Assembly (NCBI RefSeq): GCF_034355335.1 | Contig: NZ_CP136422.1 | Span: 3,010,501 to 3,074,500, forward strand | DNA from: Blautia coccoides | GTDB taxonomy: Bacteria > Bacillota > Clostridia > Lachnospirales > Lachnospiraceae | Reading direction: 5' to 3' | DNA length: 64,000 nucleotides | In this document: piece after piece, positions 1 through 9,649 of the stretch | How positions within the stretch are numbered: the stretch's first letter is position 1 | How the letters are laid out: every line of letters begins with the position of its first letter | Notes under the pieces: model-generated | What the model was told of the DNA's origin: nothing | Databases searched by the model: none | What the model saw: only the letters and a program-made list of their open reading frames with translations | Program-made: the position numbers and the translations under genes

Positions 1-661
1 CCTCCAATGCAGTGTTTAAAAAGCGGTTAAAGGGCTGCATCTTCGTAAATACATCCTCCGCCAGATCCAGAAAATCATCTGCAGATCTGATGAGTTCATC
101 ACTTACCGGATATTCCAGGTACCAGCTCTTATATTTTAGATATTCAGCCTGGGGATGTGTCTTGTCGTAGCCGGCGGGAACATTTTTAAGGGAAGTTCCG
201 CTGACGGTAAAATATTTAGTAAAGTCCCGATCCGTGATGAGGGCTTCCCATTGTTCCGGGTGATCCGCTATGTACTCTCTTATCATAGAAGTGGCCTCTT
301 TGAACATATCCGCGAACAGTCCGCCGCCTAAAAAGGAGCTTCCTCCCGGTTTTATCATGAGATAATACCCTACAGGTACAGGCAGCTTTCCCATAGGGGC
401 AATATGTGCCCGGAACGCAGGGTTATAGGGGGATTTATCATGGCTGAAACGGGTGTCCCTTGTAAGTCTGAAGGTCAGATCCTTCGGTTCATTGTGGAGG
501 ATACTGGTGTCAGTGGAGCCGATCCTGAGGATCAGTTCTCTGATCAGTTCTTCAAACTCCGCGCCGGCGGCTTTGTATTCCTCCTTGTGGGCGTGATACC
601 ATTCCCGGCAGTTATTTTGTTCCAGATCGGTAAGATAAGTCAATATTCGTTCTGTATTCAT
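1..661 (-). CDS. DUF2461 family protein (C-terminus cut by window edge)
   Basis: About 220 codons are visible, read from an ATG at 661 towards the window edge, where the reading frame leaves the window without a stop. The protein begins MNTERILTYLTDLEQNNCRE and contains RLTRDTRFSHDKSPYNP near residues 66-82, the conserved core of the DUF2461 (TIGR02453) family. The molecular function of this family is not established. The ATG directly follows the stop codon of the upstream sigma factor gene, so the two are very likely co-transcribed and translationally coupled. DUF2461 proteins are usually about 220-230 residues, so only a few residues should be missing. Confidence 0.8.
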   Translation of the reverse strand, partial: MNTERILTYLTDLEQNNCREWYHAHKEEYKAAGAEFEELIRELILRIGSTDTSILHNEPKDLTFRLTRDTRFSHDKSPYNPAFRAHIAPMGKLPVPVGYYLMIKPGGSSFLGGGLFADMFKEATSMIREYIADHPEQWEALITDRDFTKYFTVSGTSLKNVPAGYDKTHPQAEYLKYKSWYLEYPVSDELIRSADDFLDLAEDVFTKMQPFNRFLNTALE

Positions 662-1528
662 CTATACATTCTCCGTTTCGTTATTTATAATGGTGGATAT
701 CTGCGTGGATTTTAAGAAATCCTGAATAAAGCGTTTTGTATGGTCAGGGGTCCTGTAGGCTTTACAGAACTGAAAACTCCCTGACAGTCCGTCTATATCC
801 TCCATGGCATTTTTAACCTCCATAAGTGTATCCGGTGGGATTTCTGCATAAGAGGTATATTCTGTTTTTGACGGATCGATTCGGTGGTTTTGAATGGCAT
901 AGCTGACCCTGTTTTTGCATCGGCATGTTCCACGGCCATATTCTCCGCAGTATTCTTCCAGGAAATCAGCCATTTTCTTACGCACACGTCTGAGCCTCTG
1001 CCGGTATGCCTCCGGGCTGATACCTAGAATTTCCCCTGCAATACGGCTGTCTGCCCTAAACATAGTGCCCAGAATGAAAATACAGCGGCTCTCAGTGTCG
1101 AGACACTGGAGCATGACATTGGTGCATGACAGTTTCAGCTCCTCAGCCAGCACGGCCTTTTCTATGTCCTGAGCCGGATCCGGGATATCCAGGGCTTTGC
1201 CATGTTCAATGTCATATCCGTAGAATTCAAAACTGAGCGGATGACGGGAAAACATACTTTTTTTATAGTTTTTCAGATGGTTGGACGCAATGCTGAAAAC
1301 CCATGTGGTAAATGAACTCTCTCTTCGGAAGGAGGAGAGATGAGTGATGAGCTTCAGGAGTATTTCCTGGGTGGCGTCCTCAGCGTCGGGGAAACTTCCC
1401 AGCATCCGGAGAGACAGATTGAACACCAGATCCTGTACGCTTAAAATAATGGTTTCCAGGGATTTTTCGTGACCGGCAGTTGCCTTCTCAATCAGTACGG
1501 TCAGTTCTTCGTTATTTTTTATATTCAT
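662..1528 (-). CDS. ECF-type RNA polymerase sigma factor with cysteine-bearing C-terminal extension
   Basis: This 288-residue protein directs RNA polymerase to alternative promoters. Region 2 is at about residues 25-95, with the DAEDATQEILLKLITHL helix and the STFTTWV-like recognition segment SSFTTWVFSIASNHLKNY. Region 4 is at about 130-190, with a helix-turn-helix around ILGISPEAYRQRLRRVRKKM. The roughly 95 residues beyond region 4 are unusual for a minimal ECF factor (about 180 aa) and carry a C-x7-C-x-C cluster near residue 195, which might bind a metal or act in regulation. A textbook AGGAGG lies 8 nt before the ATG. No anti-sigma gene is adjacent; the downstream partner is the DUF2461 gene. 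Confidence 0.85.
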   Translation of the reverse strand: MNIKNNEELTVLIEKATAGHEKSLETIILSVQDLVFNLSLRMLGSFPDAEDATQEILLKLITHLSSFRRESSFTTWVFSIASNHLKNYKKSMFSRHPLSFEFYGYDIEHGKALDIPDPAQDIEKAVLAEELKLSCTNVMLQCLDTESRCIFILGTMFRADSRIAGEILGISPEAYRQRLRRVRKKMADFLEEYCGEYGRGTCRCKNRVSYAIQNHRIDPSKTEYTSYAEIPPDTLMEVKNAMEDIDGLSGSFQFCKAYRTPDHTKRFIQDFLKSTQISTIINNETENV

Positions 1529-1682
1529 TATAATTACCTCCTATTAAGTTAGACAGGAAATTTACATGTTTGTGACACATAAAATGCGCTGAGGCGCTGA
1601 TCATTTACATCATAAAAGATGGGACCCCAAAAAGCAATGGAAGATCGTGAAAGAAAATAGTCTGTTGAAGGGCTATGCGTAG

Positions 1683-1711
1683 TTTACATTATTTTCGATA
1701 AGTGTTAAGAT
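1683..1711 (+). promoter_or_regulatory. Sigma-A type promoter of the hybrid kinase gene
   Basis: A TTTACA -35 hexamer is separated by 17 nt from a TAAGAT -10 hexamer, about 60 nt ahead of the kinase start codon. This is the best promoter match in the 244-bp divergent gap between the sigma factor and the kinase gene. The call is by eye and untested. Confidence 0.5.
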
Positions 1712-1772
1712 AAAATGAACAGGCAAAAAAGAGAAACAGCGGGAATGCTGCTGTAATGAGAGGATTGAACGA

Positions 1773-4700
1773 ATGGGAAAGACAATGGATGCCGGGCGTG
1801 CTGTCAAAGAATTCTGCAATACCTGTTTTATGCTTAGGAAACCGGAGCTGGCTGCAGAATTTCTGGACAGTGATGTACGCTTTGCAGGGGCAGGAGACAG
1901 GGAATATGCGTGTGGAAAACAGAAGGTGGTGGATTATTTCTGTAAGGACATACATAATATAAGGGATGCATTTTATCCGGAAGTTTCTGTTATCGATGAA
2001 CAGCCTCTGAGCGAAGAGATCATAAGCCTTTCCTGCAGGGTGGATTTAAAAAACGAGACGTACGCCTGGCAGATGCGGGTGCATTTCACCCTGGCGCTGC
2101 AGAGCGAAGGGTGGCGGATCAAAAGCATTTGCCTTTTAGATACCAAGAGTGGCCAGGAGGAGCAGCTACATATCTATAACAATATTCCTGGAGCTGTATT
2201 TTGCTGTAGATTTGATGACTCCTTTTCCGTCATTGAAGCGAATGACGGCCTTTTTGAATTTCTGGGATACACCAGAGAGGAGTTCGCCGCCATGGGCAAT
2301 AAGATGTCTTCTGTTATCTATCCGGAAGACCTGGCAGTCATGACGGAGAAACTGAAGGAGCAGTTAAAGTACGGCAATACCATACATAACCAAAACCGGC
2401 TGGTCTGCAGGGATGGTTCCGTCAAATGGATTTCCATAAAGGCCCAGCTCTTTACTGAAAAATCAGGAGAACAGTATTTTTATTGTGTTTTTGTGGATGT
2501 CACTGAGGAAAAGCAGATCCAGGAGAAATCCAGGGAATTATTTGAAAAAGAGATGGCTTACTTTGCGGAGCTGTCCTCTTCCGAGAAAAATTTCCGCGGC
2601 CGGATGAACGTGACGAAAAACTGCGTGGAGAGCTACGTATCTGCCCTTGACGACGCCATAACCCATGTGGGAGCCACCTATGAGGAGACGGTGCGGAATA
2701 TGTCCCAGTCCGCTGTGGACTGGCAGTATGGAGAAAAGATCAGCAGTGCCCTAGACAGGGAGAAGGTATTAGCGGATTACAGTGCAGGAAAAGTGGATCA
2801 CAGGTTTGAATTTTTGAGAAGGAGAAAAGACGGAAGTGTGTTCTGGAGTAATACCAACTTTCGTTTCCAGCAGAATCCCCAGACCGGTGATATTATGGTT
2901 TTCTTCTATACATTTGATGTGACGGAGCAGAAAACCCAGGAACAGATCTTAAAAAAGATAACGGATCTTGGCTTTGAGTTTATCGCTGACATTGATATCC
3001 GCCGCGATACCTATCAACTGATATCCTTTGACGAAGATGCATACGGAATCCTGCCAAAGAGCGGGCACTTCCAAAAGGAGGTCAGGGAGATAGCAGAGAG
3101 CACAATGGAGGGAGCAGCCCGTGAATCGTATCTGAAGTACCTGGAATACAGTTATATGGAGGAACGGCTGGAGGAATGTGAATCCTATTCCTTTATTGTA
3201 GAGATGAAAAATGAGGCCAAGGAGCCGCGGGTCAAGCGCTGCGAGGTCTTCTACATAGATCGGGAACTGGGACGGGCCTGCCTGGCAAGAACGGATGTGA
3301 CAGATGTGGTCCGTCAGGAGCAGCGCCAGAAGGAAGAAATGGCAGCAGCTCTGGTGGCGGCAGAGCAGGCAAACGCGGCAAAGTCAGATTTTCTTTCCCG
3401 TATGAGCCATGAAATCCGTACGCCTATGAATGCCATTATCGGTATGAGTGCCATAGCGGCCCAGTCCATAGGAGACGATGAGCAGGTGGCAGACTGTATT
3501 GCCAAGATAGGAATCTCATCGCGCTTTCTTTTGTCACTGATCAACGATATTCTGGATATGAGCAGGATCGAGAGCGGCAAGATGCTGCTGAAGAATGAAA
3601 AGATCCCCATGGAAGAATTTTTAAATGGGGTCAATTCTATCTGCAATGCCCAGGCCGCGTCAAAGTGTGTGGATTACGAGTGTATTGTGGACCCCGTGCT
3701 GGATGATTACTACATGGGGGATGCCATGAAGCTGCAGCAGGTGCTCATCAACATTTTGTCCAATGCCATTAAATTCACCCGTGAGGGCGGCAAAGTAAAT
3801 TTTTCTGTTGCCCAGATGCGCAGAACAAAAAATGATGCGGTTCTCCGGTTTGTCATCAATGATACCGGTGTAGGCATGAATGAGGAGTTTATTCCTCATA
3901 TATTTGAACCTTTTTCCCAGGAGAGCACAGGTACTACAGCCCTCTACGGAGGTACCGGCCTTGGGCTTGCCATTTCCAAAAACATTGTGGACATGATGGA
4001 CGGGCGCATTATTGTGCGCTCTATCAAAGGAATCGGTTCTGAGTTCACTGTGGATGTGAAGCTTGGCATCACAGAGGAGGAAAAGCTGCATCACAGCCAG
4101 AAAAAACAGAATTATAATTTTTCAAATCTCAAGACATTGGTTGTGGATGATGACGTGGCTGTCTGTGAGAGTGCCATGGTCACCCTGAAAGAGATGGGAA
4201 TATCTGCAGAGTGGGTGGACAGCGGTCCAAAAGCCGTAACCCGGGTACGGAATCTGTGGAACAACGGAAAATATTTTGATATGATACTGATCGACTGGAA
4301 GATGCCGGAGATGGACGGCATAGAGACTGCACGGCGCATCCGCAGCATTGTGGGGGCTGAGGTGACGATCATTATTGTGACAGCATATGATTGGAGTTCC
4401 ATTGAGCATGAGGCAAAGATGGCCGGTGTCAATCTGCTGATCAGCAAGCCTATGTTTAAGTCCTCCCTCATATTCGCCTTTTCCAAAGCCCTTGGTAAAA
4501 AGGAAGAGGAAAAGGAAAAGAAAAAAGATGCGGAAATGGACTATGATTTCACAGGGAAACGTGTGCTTTTGGCAGAGGATCATCCTCTGAATACGGAAAT
4601 CGCGGTTATGCTTTTGGAGGGGAAAGGCTTTACTGTGGAGACTGCGGAGAACGGTCTGCGTGCCCTGGAGCTGTTCAGCAAATCAGAGGAGGGATATTAC

Positions 4701-4943
4701 GATGCTGTATTGATGGATATCCGTATGCCTCTCATGGATGGACTGACAACGGCTACCAACATCCGTCATCTCAGCAATTTAGACGCGAAGACTATTCCGA
4801 TCATTGCCATGACTGCGAATGCCTTTGATGATGATATTGAAAAAAGTAAGGCGGCAGGGATGAACGCTCACCTGGCAAAGCCCATAGATCCGGCAAGACT
4901 GTTTCAGACCTTGTATGACTTTATTTTCAGAAAGGAAGACTGA
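1773..4943 (+). CDS. PAS-domain hybrid sensor histidine kinase with two receiver domains
   Basis: A 1056-residue signalling kinase without evident membrane segments, so probably cytoplasmic. Domain order: an N-terminal SnoaL/NTF2-like region (about 8-128), two or more PAS folds (about 135-390, including RDGSVKW and RKDGSVFW motifs), a further PAS-like region to about 520, then HisKA with phospho-acceptor His546 in SHEIRTPMN. Next come the ATPase domain (N box near 658, GGTGLGLAIS G2 box) and two receiver domains with phospho-acceptor aspartates near 841 (IDWKMPEMDG) and 982 (MDIRMPLMDG). Such multi-REC kinases are frequent in Lachnospiraceae. The ligand is unknown. It is transcribed alone, with a hairpin after the stop. 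A second ATG at 1785 is possible. Confidence 0.9.
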   Translation: MGKTMDAGRAVKEFCNTCFMLRKPELAAEFLDSDVRFAGAGDREYACGKQKVVDYFCKDIHNIRDAFYPEVSVIDEQPLSEEIISLSCRVDLKNETYAWQMRVHFTLALQSEGWRIKSICLLDTKSGQEEQLHIYNNIPGAVFCCRFDDSFSVIEANDGLFEFLGYTREEFAAMGNKMSSVIYPEDLAVMTEKLKEQLKYGNTIHNQNRLVCRDGSVKWISIKAQLFTEKSGEQYFYCVFVDVTEEKQIQEKSRELFEKEMAYFAELSSSEKNFRGRMNVTKNCVESYVSALDDAITHVGATYEETVRNMSQSAVDWQYGEKISSALDREKVLADYSAGKVDHRFEFLRRRKDGSVFWSNTNFRFQQNPQTGDIMVFFYTFDVTEQKTQEQILKKITDLGFEFIADIDIRRDTYQLISFDEDAYGILPKSGHFQKEVREIAESTMEGAARESYLKYLEYSYMEERLEECESYSFIVEMKNEAKEPRVKRCEVFYIDRELGRACLARTDVTDVVRQEQRQKEEMAAALVAAEQANAAKSDFLSRMSHEIRTPMNAIIGMSAIAAQSIGDDEQVADCIAKIGISSRFLLSLINDILDMSRIESGKMLLKNEKIPMEEFLNGVNSICNAQAASKCVDYECIVDPVLDDYYMGDAMKLQQVLINILSNAIKFTREGGKVNFSVAQMRRTKNDAVLRFVINDTGVGMNEEFIPHIFEPFSQESTGTTALYGGTGLGLAISKNIVDMMDGRIIVRSIKGIGSEFTVDVKLGITEEEKLHHSQKKQNYNFSNLKTLVVDDDVAVCESAMVTLKEMGISAEWVDSGPKAVTRVRNLWNNGKYFDMILIDWKMPEMDGIETARRIRSIVGAEVTIIIVTAYDWSSIEHEAKMAGVNLLISKPMFKSSLIFAFSKALGKKEEEKEKKKDAEMDYDFTGKRVLLAEDHPLNTEIAVMLLEGKGFTVETAENGLRALELFSKSEEGYYDAVLMDIRMPLMDGLTTATNIRHLSNLDAKTIPIIAMTANAFDDDIEKSKAAGMNAHLAKPIDPARLFQTLYDFIFRKED

Positions 4944-4971
4944 ATGAGCGCGGAATAATACTTCTGTCCAA

Positions 4972-5003
4972 GGGGCAGGCTCAAAGAGAGAGCCTGCCCC
5001 TTG
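4972..5003 (+). terminator. Hairpin terminator after hybrid kinase
   Basis: An 11-bp perfect stem (GGGGCAGGCTC / GAGCCTGCCCC) with a 7-nt loop closes the kinase transcription unit. The following T tract is short, so termination may be partial and allow read-through into the Bce-type module. Confidence 0.6.
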
Positions 5004-5035
5004 TCCGGGAAGGCGGGACTGTAAGGAGGAATTAC

Positions 5036-5704
5036 ATGGATAAGATATTTGTGGTGGAAGATGAACGGAAGCTTTGCAGGGAGCTTATGGCAGTTCTTGA
5101 AAAAAACGGATATAGCTGTGTCAGCTCTGAAAATTTTGAGCATATGGCAAAAGAGATCCTGGATGCGGAGCCAGATCTGGTCCTTCTTGACATAAATCTT
5201 CCGGGCTGTGACGGCTTCAGCATCTGCAGAGAAGTGCGGCAGTCCTCCCAGGTGCCTATCCTCATTGTCACAAGCCGGGATACCAATATGGATGAAGTGT
5301 TCGGGTTCCATGTGGGAGCAGATGATTTTATTACAAAGCCTTATAACATCCATGTGCTTCTTGCACGTATGGAGAGACTTCTCAAACGCTGGGGCGGCCA
5401 GCAAAAGCCTGATCTGCGTCTGACCCACAAAGGTGTTGTCCTGGATATTTTGAAATCCCGTATAGAGTATGACGGCAAACAGGCTGACCTTACTAAAAAC
5501 GAGCTGGGTATCATGCGGATCCTCATGGAAAATAAGGGGAATGTAATCCCCAGGAATGAAATCATCAAAGCCCTGTGGGAACAGGACGAGTTTGTGGAGG
5601 ACAGCACCCTTACGGTGAACATTAACAGAATCCGAAAGAAACTGGAGAATATGGGGGTTACTGATTTTTTGGTTACCAGAAGAGGGCATGGCTATCAAGT
5701 GTAA
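5036..5704 (+). CDS. OmpR-family response regulator of a Bce-type module
   Basis: A 222-residue DNA-binding response regulator. The receiver domain (1-115) has the acidic pair in VEDE, phospho-acceptor Asp52 in LLDINLPG, and the lysine in ITKPYN. The winged-helix output domain (about 125-222) ends with TVNINRIRKKLENMG and RRGHGYQV, typical of the OmpR/PhoB class. An AGGAGG lies 7 nt before the ATG. The stop is 13 nt ahead of the kinase start, and the ABC pair follows, so this is most likely a BceR-type regulator that activates the downstream transporter in response to a peptide antibiotic or cell-wall stress. That inducer is an inference from context. Confidence 0.88.
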   Translation: MDKIFVVEDERKLCRELMAVLEKNGYSCVSSENFEHMAKEILDAEPDLVLLDINLPGCDGFSICREVRQSSQVPILIVTSRDTNMDEVFGFHVGADDFITKPYNIHVLLARMERLLKRWGGQQKPDLRLTHKGVVLDILKSRIEYDGKQADLTKNELGIMRILMENKGNVIPRNEIIKALWEQDEFVEDSTLTVNINRIRKKLENMGVTDFLVTRRGHGYQV

Positions 5705-5717
5705 AGGAGTATGGAGC

Positions 5718-6725
5718 ATGAAGTTTTCCCAATATCTGAGAGATAAGAGCATGGAGTGTATCCTATTTACAGGGACAGGTATCGCGACCGGTATGTTTCT
5801 TCTGGTACTCTCCGCAGAGCTGCCTGTGATCCTTATGTGTGAGCTGCCGTTTTTCTTTGTGTTTTTCTTGTGCCTGTATCTGGATCACAGCAGGAAAAAG
5901 GAATATTATGAATCCCTGTTACAGGTATTTGAAGATTTGGATGAAAAAAGATATTTATCTGAAACGGTGGAAAGGCCGTCTTTTTTGGAGGGAAAGATAT
6001 GCCACTCCATTTTAAGGCAAATGGAAAAGGACATGAATGACCAGGCCATTAAGCAGGAAATGGAATTCAGGGTATACAAAAATTACATTGAATCCTGGGT
6101 GCATGAGGTAAAGCTTCCCATTGCCTCCTCCAAACTGCTGATTGAAAACCACAAAAATGAAGTGACTCTGAGTCTGGAGGAGGAGCTGGACAGGATTGAC
6201 AATTATGTGGAACAGGTCCTCTATTATGCCAGGAGTGAGAACGTGGAGGAGGATTATCACCTGGAATGGACAAATCTGGAGCCGGTGATCCGGCAGACGG
6301 TAAAGCGTTTTGCCAGAGACCTTATCAGCCACAAGGTTATGCCCTCCATAGAGGTCCAAGAGTGCACTGTGATGACGGATGAAAAATGGCTTTCCTTTAT
6401 CCTGGGACAGCTCATACAAAACGCAGTAAAATACTGCGGCCCTGATGCCAAACTCCGCTTTTACGTGCGGCAGAAGGAGGGAGAGACTTTTTTATATGTG
6501 GAGGACAACGGCATAGGTATTGCCGCCAGGGATCTGCCCAGAGTCTTCGACCGGGGGTATACGGGAGAGAATATCAGAAAAACCTCAAATGCCACAGGCA
6601 TGGGACTGTATCTGTGCAGACAGCTTTGTCTTAAAATGGGTCTGAGCCTTGCCATTGATTCACAACAGGGCCGTGGGACCAGTATCTGCATTGGTTTTCC
6701 AAACTGTGGGCCAAAGGAAACATAA
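5718..6725 (+). CDS. Short-sensor (BceS-like) histidine kinase
   Basis: A 335-residue kinase. Two close membrane helices near residues 16-32 and 35-55 leave almost no extracellular loop, the hallmark of intramembrane-sensing BceS-like kinases that read flux through their partner ABC transporter. The phosphotransfer region contains ESWVHEVKLPIASSKLLI, where the histidine sits in the H box. The ATPase domain has NAVKYC (N box), VEDNGIGIA (G1) and GMGLYLCRQLC (G2). The start at 5718 is preferred over the in-frame ATG at 5688, because AAAGGAG lies in front of it and the earlier ATG overlaps the regulator gene. Confidence 0.88.
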   Translation: MKFSQYLRDKSMECILFTGTGIATGMFLLVLSAELPVILMCELPFFFVFFLCLYLDHSRKKEYYESLLQVFEDLDEKRYLSETVERPSFLEGKICHSILRQMEKDMNDQAIKQEMEFRVYKNYIESWVHEVKLPIASSKLLIENHKNEVTLSLEEELDRIDNYVEQVLYYARSENVEEDYHLEWTNLEPVIRQTVKRFARDLISHKVMPSIEVQECTVMTDEKWLSFILGQLIQNAVKYCGPDAKLRFYVRQKEGETFLYVEDNGIGIAARDLPRVFDRGYTGENIRKTSNATGMGLYLCRQLCLKMGLSLAIDSQQGRGTSICIGFPNCGPKET

Positions 6726-6811
6726 CAAAAATGTAATATAAATGTTAGACATATCTGTGGATGTCCCGGAAAAACTAAAGTATCATAGGTGTAGAGTAAG
6801 GAGGTACAGAT

Positions 6812-7579
6812 ATGCAGACAATATTAAAAGCAGAAAATATTCAAAAATATTATAAAAATAAAGGCAGTATTACCAAGGCGGTAGACAACATCAGCTTTGA
6901 GGTGGAAAAAGGTGATTATGTGGGGATCATGGGAGCTTCCGGCAGCGGAAAATCCACCCTGTTAAACTGCATTGCCACCATAGACAACGTTACCGCGGGT
7001 AAGCTCTATGTGGGAGGAAAGGAGATCACAAAGCTGAAAGAAGAACAGCTCTCCGCCTTCAGAAGAGAACAGTTGGGATTCGTTTTTCAGGACTTTAATC
7101 TTCTGGATACCCTTAACGCCCACGATAACATTGCGCTGGCGCTGGCTATTCTTGGGGAAAAGCCCCGAAAGATAGAGGCCAGGGTTGCATCCATAGCGGA
7201 TATTCTTGGGATCAGCGATATACTTGAAAAATACCCCTATGAAATATCAGGGGGACAGAAGCAGCGTATAGCCTGCGCAAGAGCAGTCATAACAAATCCG
7301 TCCCTGATACTGGCAGATGAGCCGACAGGCGCTCTGGATTCCAAGTCCTCCGGCATGCTGCTGGAAAATTTCAGAAAGCTGAATGAGGAACTGGAAGCCA
7401 CTATTTTAATGGTTACCCATGATGCGTTTACAGCCAGCTACTGCAAACGGATCCTGTTTATCAAGGACGGAAAGATTTTTAATCAGATAACAAGAGGGAA
7501 TGACAGCAGAAAGCAGTTCTTTGAAAGGATAATCGATGTGGTGACATTCCTGGGAGGTGACCATGGCAATGTTATCTGA
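6812..7579 (+). CDS. BceA-like ABC transporter ATPase
   Basis: A 255-residue ATP-binding subunit of the MacB/LolD/BceA type. Visible motifs are Walker A GASGSGKSTLL, Q loop FVFQDFNLLDTLNAHDN, signature ISGGQKQRIACARA, Walker B LILADEPTGALD and the switch histidine in VTHDAF. A strong AGGAGG lies 8 nt upstream. The gene overlaps the permease by 17 nt, which indicates coupled translation. It sits 86 bp after the kinase, and that gap may hold its own promoter, as is usual for Bce transporters under BceR control. The function is probably resistance to, or sensing of, cell-wall-active peptides. Confidence 0.9.
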   Translation: MQTILKAENIQKYYKNKGSITKAVDNISFEVEKGDYVGIMGASGSGKSTLLNCIATIDNVTAGKLYVGGKEITKLKEEQLSAFRREQLGFVFQDFNLLDTLNAHDNIALALAILGEKPRKIEARVASIADILGISDILEKYPYEISGGQKQRIACARAVITNPSLILADEPTGALDSKSSGMLLENFRKLNEELEATILMVTHDAFTASYCKRILFIKDGKIFNQITRGNDSRKQFFERIIDVVTFLGGDHGNVI

Positions 7580-9602
7580 GAAGAACAACGTATCGGATGT
7601 TATGTTCCAAAGGCTGGCAAGGAATAATGTAAAAAAGAATATGCGCCATTATCTCATATACTTTATCACGCTTCTGTTCAGCGTTTCCATGCTCTATACG
7701 TTTAATTCTATCGGCGCACAGTTTTCCATGCTGAATATGTCGGACAGAGGAAGCTACCTGGCCTTTTCTTCGGGTATGATGGCAAGCGTCTCCGTGTTTA
7801 TCAGTCTGATCTTAGGTTTTTTGGTGGTCTATGCCAATAAATTCCTGATGCGCAGAAGAAAAAAAGAGCTGGGAATATATATCACTCTTGGGATGAGACA
7901 GAAGGATATATCCAGGATGCTGGTAAAGGAGACCGTGATCATAGGCGGGCTGTCTCTTATATGGGGGATACTGCTGGGGATTTTTCTCTCCCAGGGACTA
8001 TCCCTTATCACCATAAAATTTTTACAGATAGAAGGGGCACAGTACAGGTTTGTCATCTCTCCTCTGGCTGTGGTGGAATGCCTTGTGTTTTACTCTCTGA
8101 TCTTCTTTTTTATGAATTGGAGAAATAAAAAAATGCTGGCAAAGCACAGTCTGGTAGAATTCCTCTACGCAGATAAGAAAAATGAGGAGGCTCCGGATGA
8201 GAAGCTGGCCGAGAAATTCTTCATGCTGACAGCCTCTGTGATCTGTATGGCGGTAAGCTCCGTTATCTCTGTCATAGACGGATTCAATATGAAGTATATC
8301 TCTGCCAGTGTGGTGGTGCTTTTTATCGGAACCTTTTTATTCTTCCGCTCGGTAGCAGGGATCTTTTTGTTTTTGCTGCACAAAAAGAAGAGGCTGTATT
8401 ACAAGGATTTGAATATGTTCTCCATCCATCAGGTGAGCAGCAAGATCAATTCCACCAACAAAGTGCTGTCCGTGATCTGCCTTCTTCTGTTTCTGTCATT
8501 TACCACTATTTCTGTAGGACTGGGAATAAGTGTTTCCGTGTCCAAAGGACTTTCTAAAATGACATCTGCAGATGCAGTGATAGAAAGCTATCGTGAAAAT
8601 TCGGGGCAGGAGATATCTGTCAAGGATAAGCTGGAACAGCTTGGATTTCCCCTTGAAAAACTGACATCCAGCACTGTGGAAGTGGATCTGTATGAGCAGT
8701 CTGACATCTCTATCAGCAGCTTTTTCCTTCCGGGAACACCGGGGAAAGAAAAGCTTTTGAAGGACAGATACAAAAATATGGATCAGCCGCTTTATGTGAT
8801 GAAGATTTCCGCGTTCAATGATCTGCGCAGGCAGCAAGGCCTTGAACCTATAAACATGGATGGACAGGAATTTTTAATCAACTGTGATGTATCTGAGATC
8901 AGTAAGGCATATGAGTATTATGCGGAGCATGGGGAGGCGCCCATAGAGATCAACGGACATTCCCTCTCTCTTATGAAAAATGGTGTCTATCAGATGCCTT
9001 ATCAGAATGTAAATGTGCTTTCAGACATGGGAACTCTGATCGTGCCCGATGAGGCGGCAGAGGGATTGGAATCTTTTCGTTCCCTTTTAAACTGCATGTA
9101 TACGGAAAATTCAGAGCAGATGGAAGAGGCTTTTATGGATGCCTGGATGGAACTGAATGATACAGGACTTCGCATTGCTACAAAGAGACTGATCATCACA
9201 GAGATCACATCCACCAGCATGACGCTTTCCTATATTGCCGTGTATCTCGGCATTATTTTTCTGATATGTGCCTGCGCGGTTCTGGCACTGCAGCAGACAG
9301 CCAATGCCATTGACAATACAGCCCGTTATGAAACCCTGAAAAGGCTGGGAGCCAAAGAATCGTCCATGAGAAAAACACTGCGGACTCAGATTCTGGTATA
9401 TTTCGGTGTGCCCCTTGTGCTGGGACTTCTCTACTCTGTTGTGGGAATCCGTGTCATGTACACGGAGCTGGGAAATGTTCCTGCAGATGTGATCGCCCAG
9501 AATGTATTGTTTGCGTCTGTTATGTTTATATTGGTGTATGGTTCTTATTTCTTTATTACGTATAACAATACAAAAAATATATTAAAATTGGACAGAGATT
9601 AG
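7563..9602 (+). CDS. BceB-like FtsX-family ABC permease
   Basis: A 679-residue permease with the architecture of BceB: four N-terminal helices with the FtsX motif region MRRRKKELGIYITLGMRQKD, then further helices, a large extracellular domain at roughly residues 320-540 (the sensory domain in this family), and a C-terminal FtsX block with KRLGAKESSMRKTLRTQ. The ATG at 7563 is chosen because GGGAGG precedes it; an in-frame GTG lies 6 nt earlier. It forms a complex with the overlapping ATPase and, by family analogy, with the short-sensor kinase. The substrate cannot be read from the sequence. Confidence 0.88.
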   Translation: MAMLSEKNNVSDVMFQRLARNNVKKNMRHYLIYFITLLFSVSMLYTFNSIGAQFSMLNMSDRGSYLAFSSGMMASVSVFISLILGFLVVYANKFLMRRRKKELGIYITLGMRQKDISRMLVKETVIIGGLSLIWGILLGIFLSQGLSLITIKFLQIEGAQYRFVISPLAVVECLVFYSLIFFFMNWRNKKMLAKHSLVEFLYADKKNEEAPDEKLAEKFFMLTASVICMAVSSVISVIDGFNMKYISASVVVLFIGTFLFFRSVAGIFLFLLHKKKRLYYKDLNMFSIHQVSSKINSTNKVLSVICLLLFLSFTTISVGLGISVSVSKGLSKMTSADAVIESYRENSGQEISVKDKLEQLGFPLEKLTSSTVEVDLYEQSDISISSFFLPGTPGKEKLLKDRYKNMDQPLYVMKISAFNDLRRQQGLEPINMDGQEFLINCDVSEISKAYEYYAEHGEAPIEINGHSLSLMKNGVYQMPYQNVNVLSDMGTLIVPDEAAEGLESFRSLLNCMYTENSEQMEEAFMDAWMELNDTGLRIATKRLIITEITSTSMTLSYIAVYLGIIFLICACAVLALQQTANAIDNTARYETLKRLGAKESSMRKTLRTQILVYFGVPLVLGLLYSVVGIRVMYTELGNVPADVIAQNVLFASVMFILVYGSYFFITYNNTKNILKLDRD

Positions 9603-9610
9603 AAAATTTA

Positions 9611-9638
9611 GGAGGCAGGTGATCCATCACCTGCCTCC
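9611..9638. terminator. Bidirectional terminator between bceB-like gene and ohyA
   Basis: A 13-bp perfect inverted repeat (GGAGGCAGGTGAT with its complement) separated by two bases lies between two convergent genes, so it can serve both transcripts. The flanking T/A tracts are short. Confidence 0.65.
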
Positions 9639-9649
9639 TAGTCTCTGTA

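Noticed and set aside
4904..5752. A 282-codon minus-strand frame
   Set aside because: Antisense to the response regulator, whose receiver and winged-helix motifs are intact on the plus strand.
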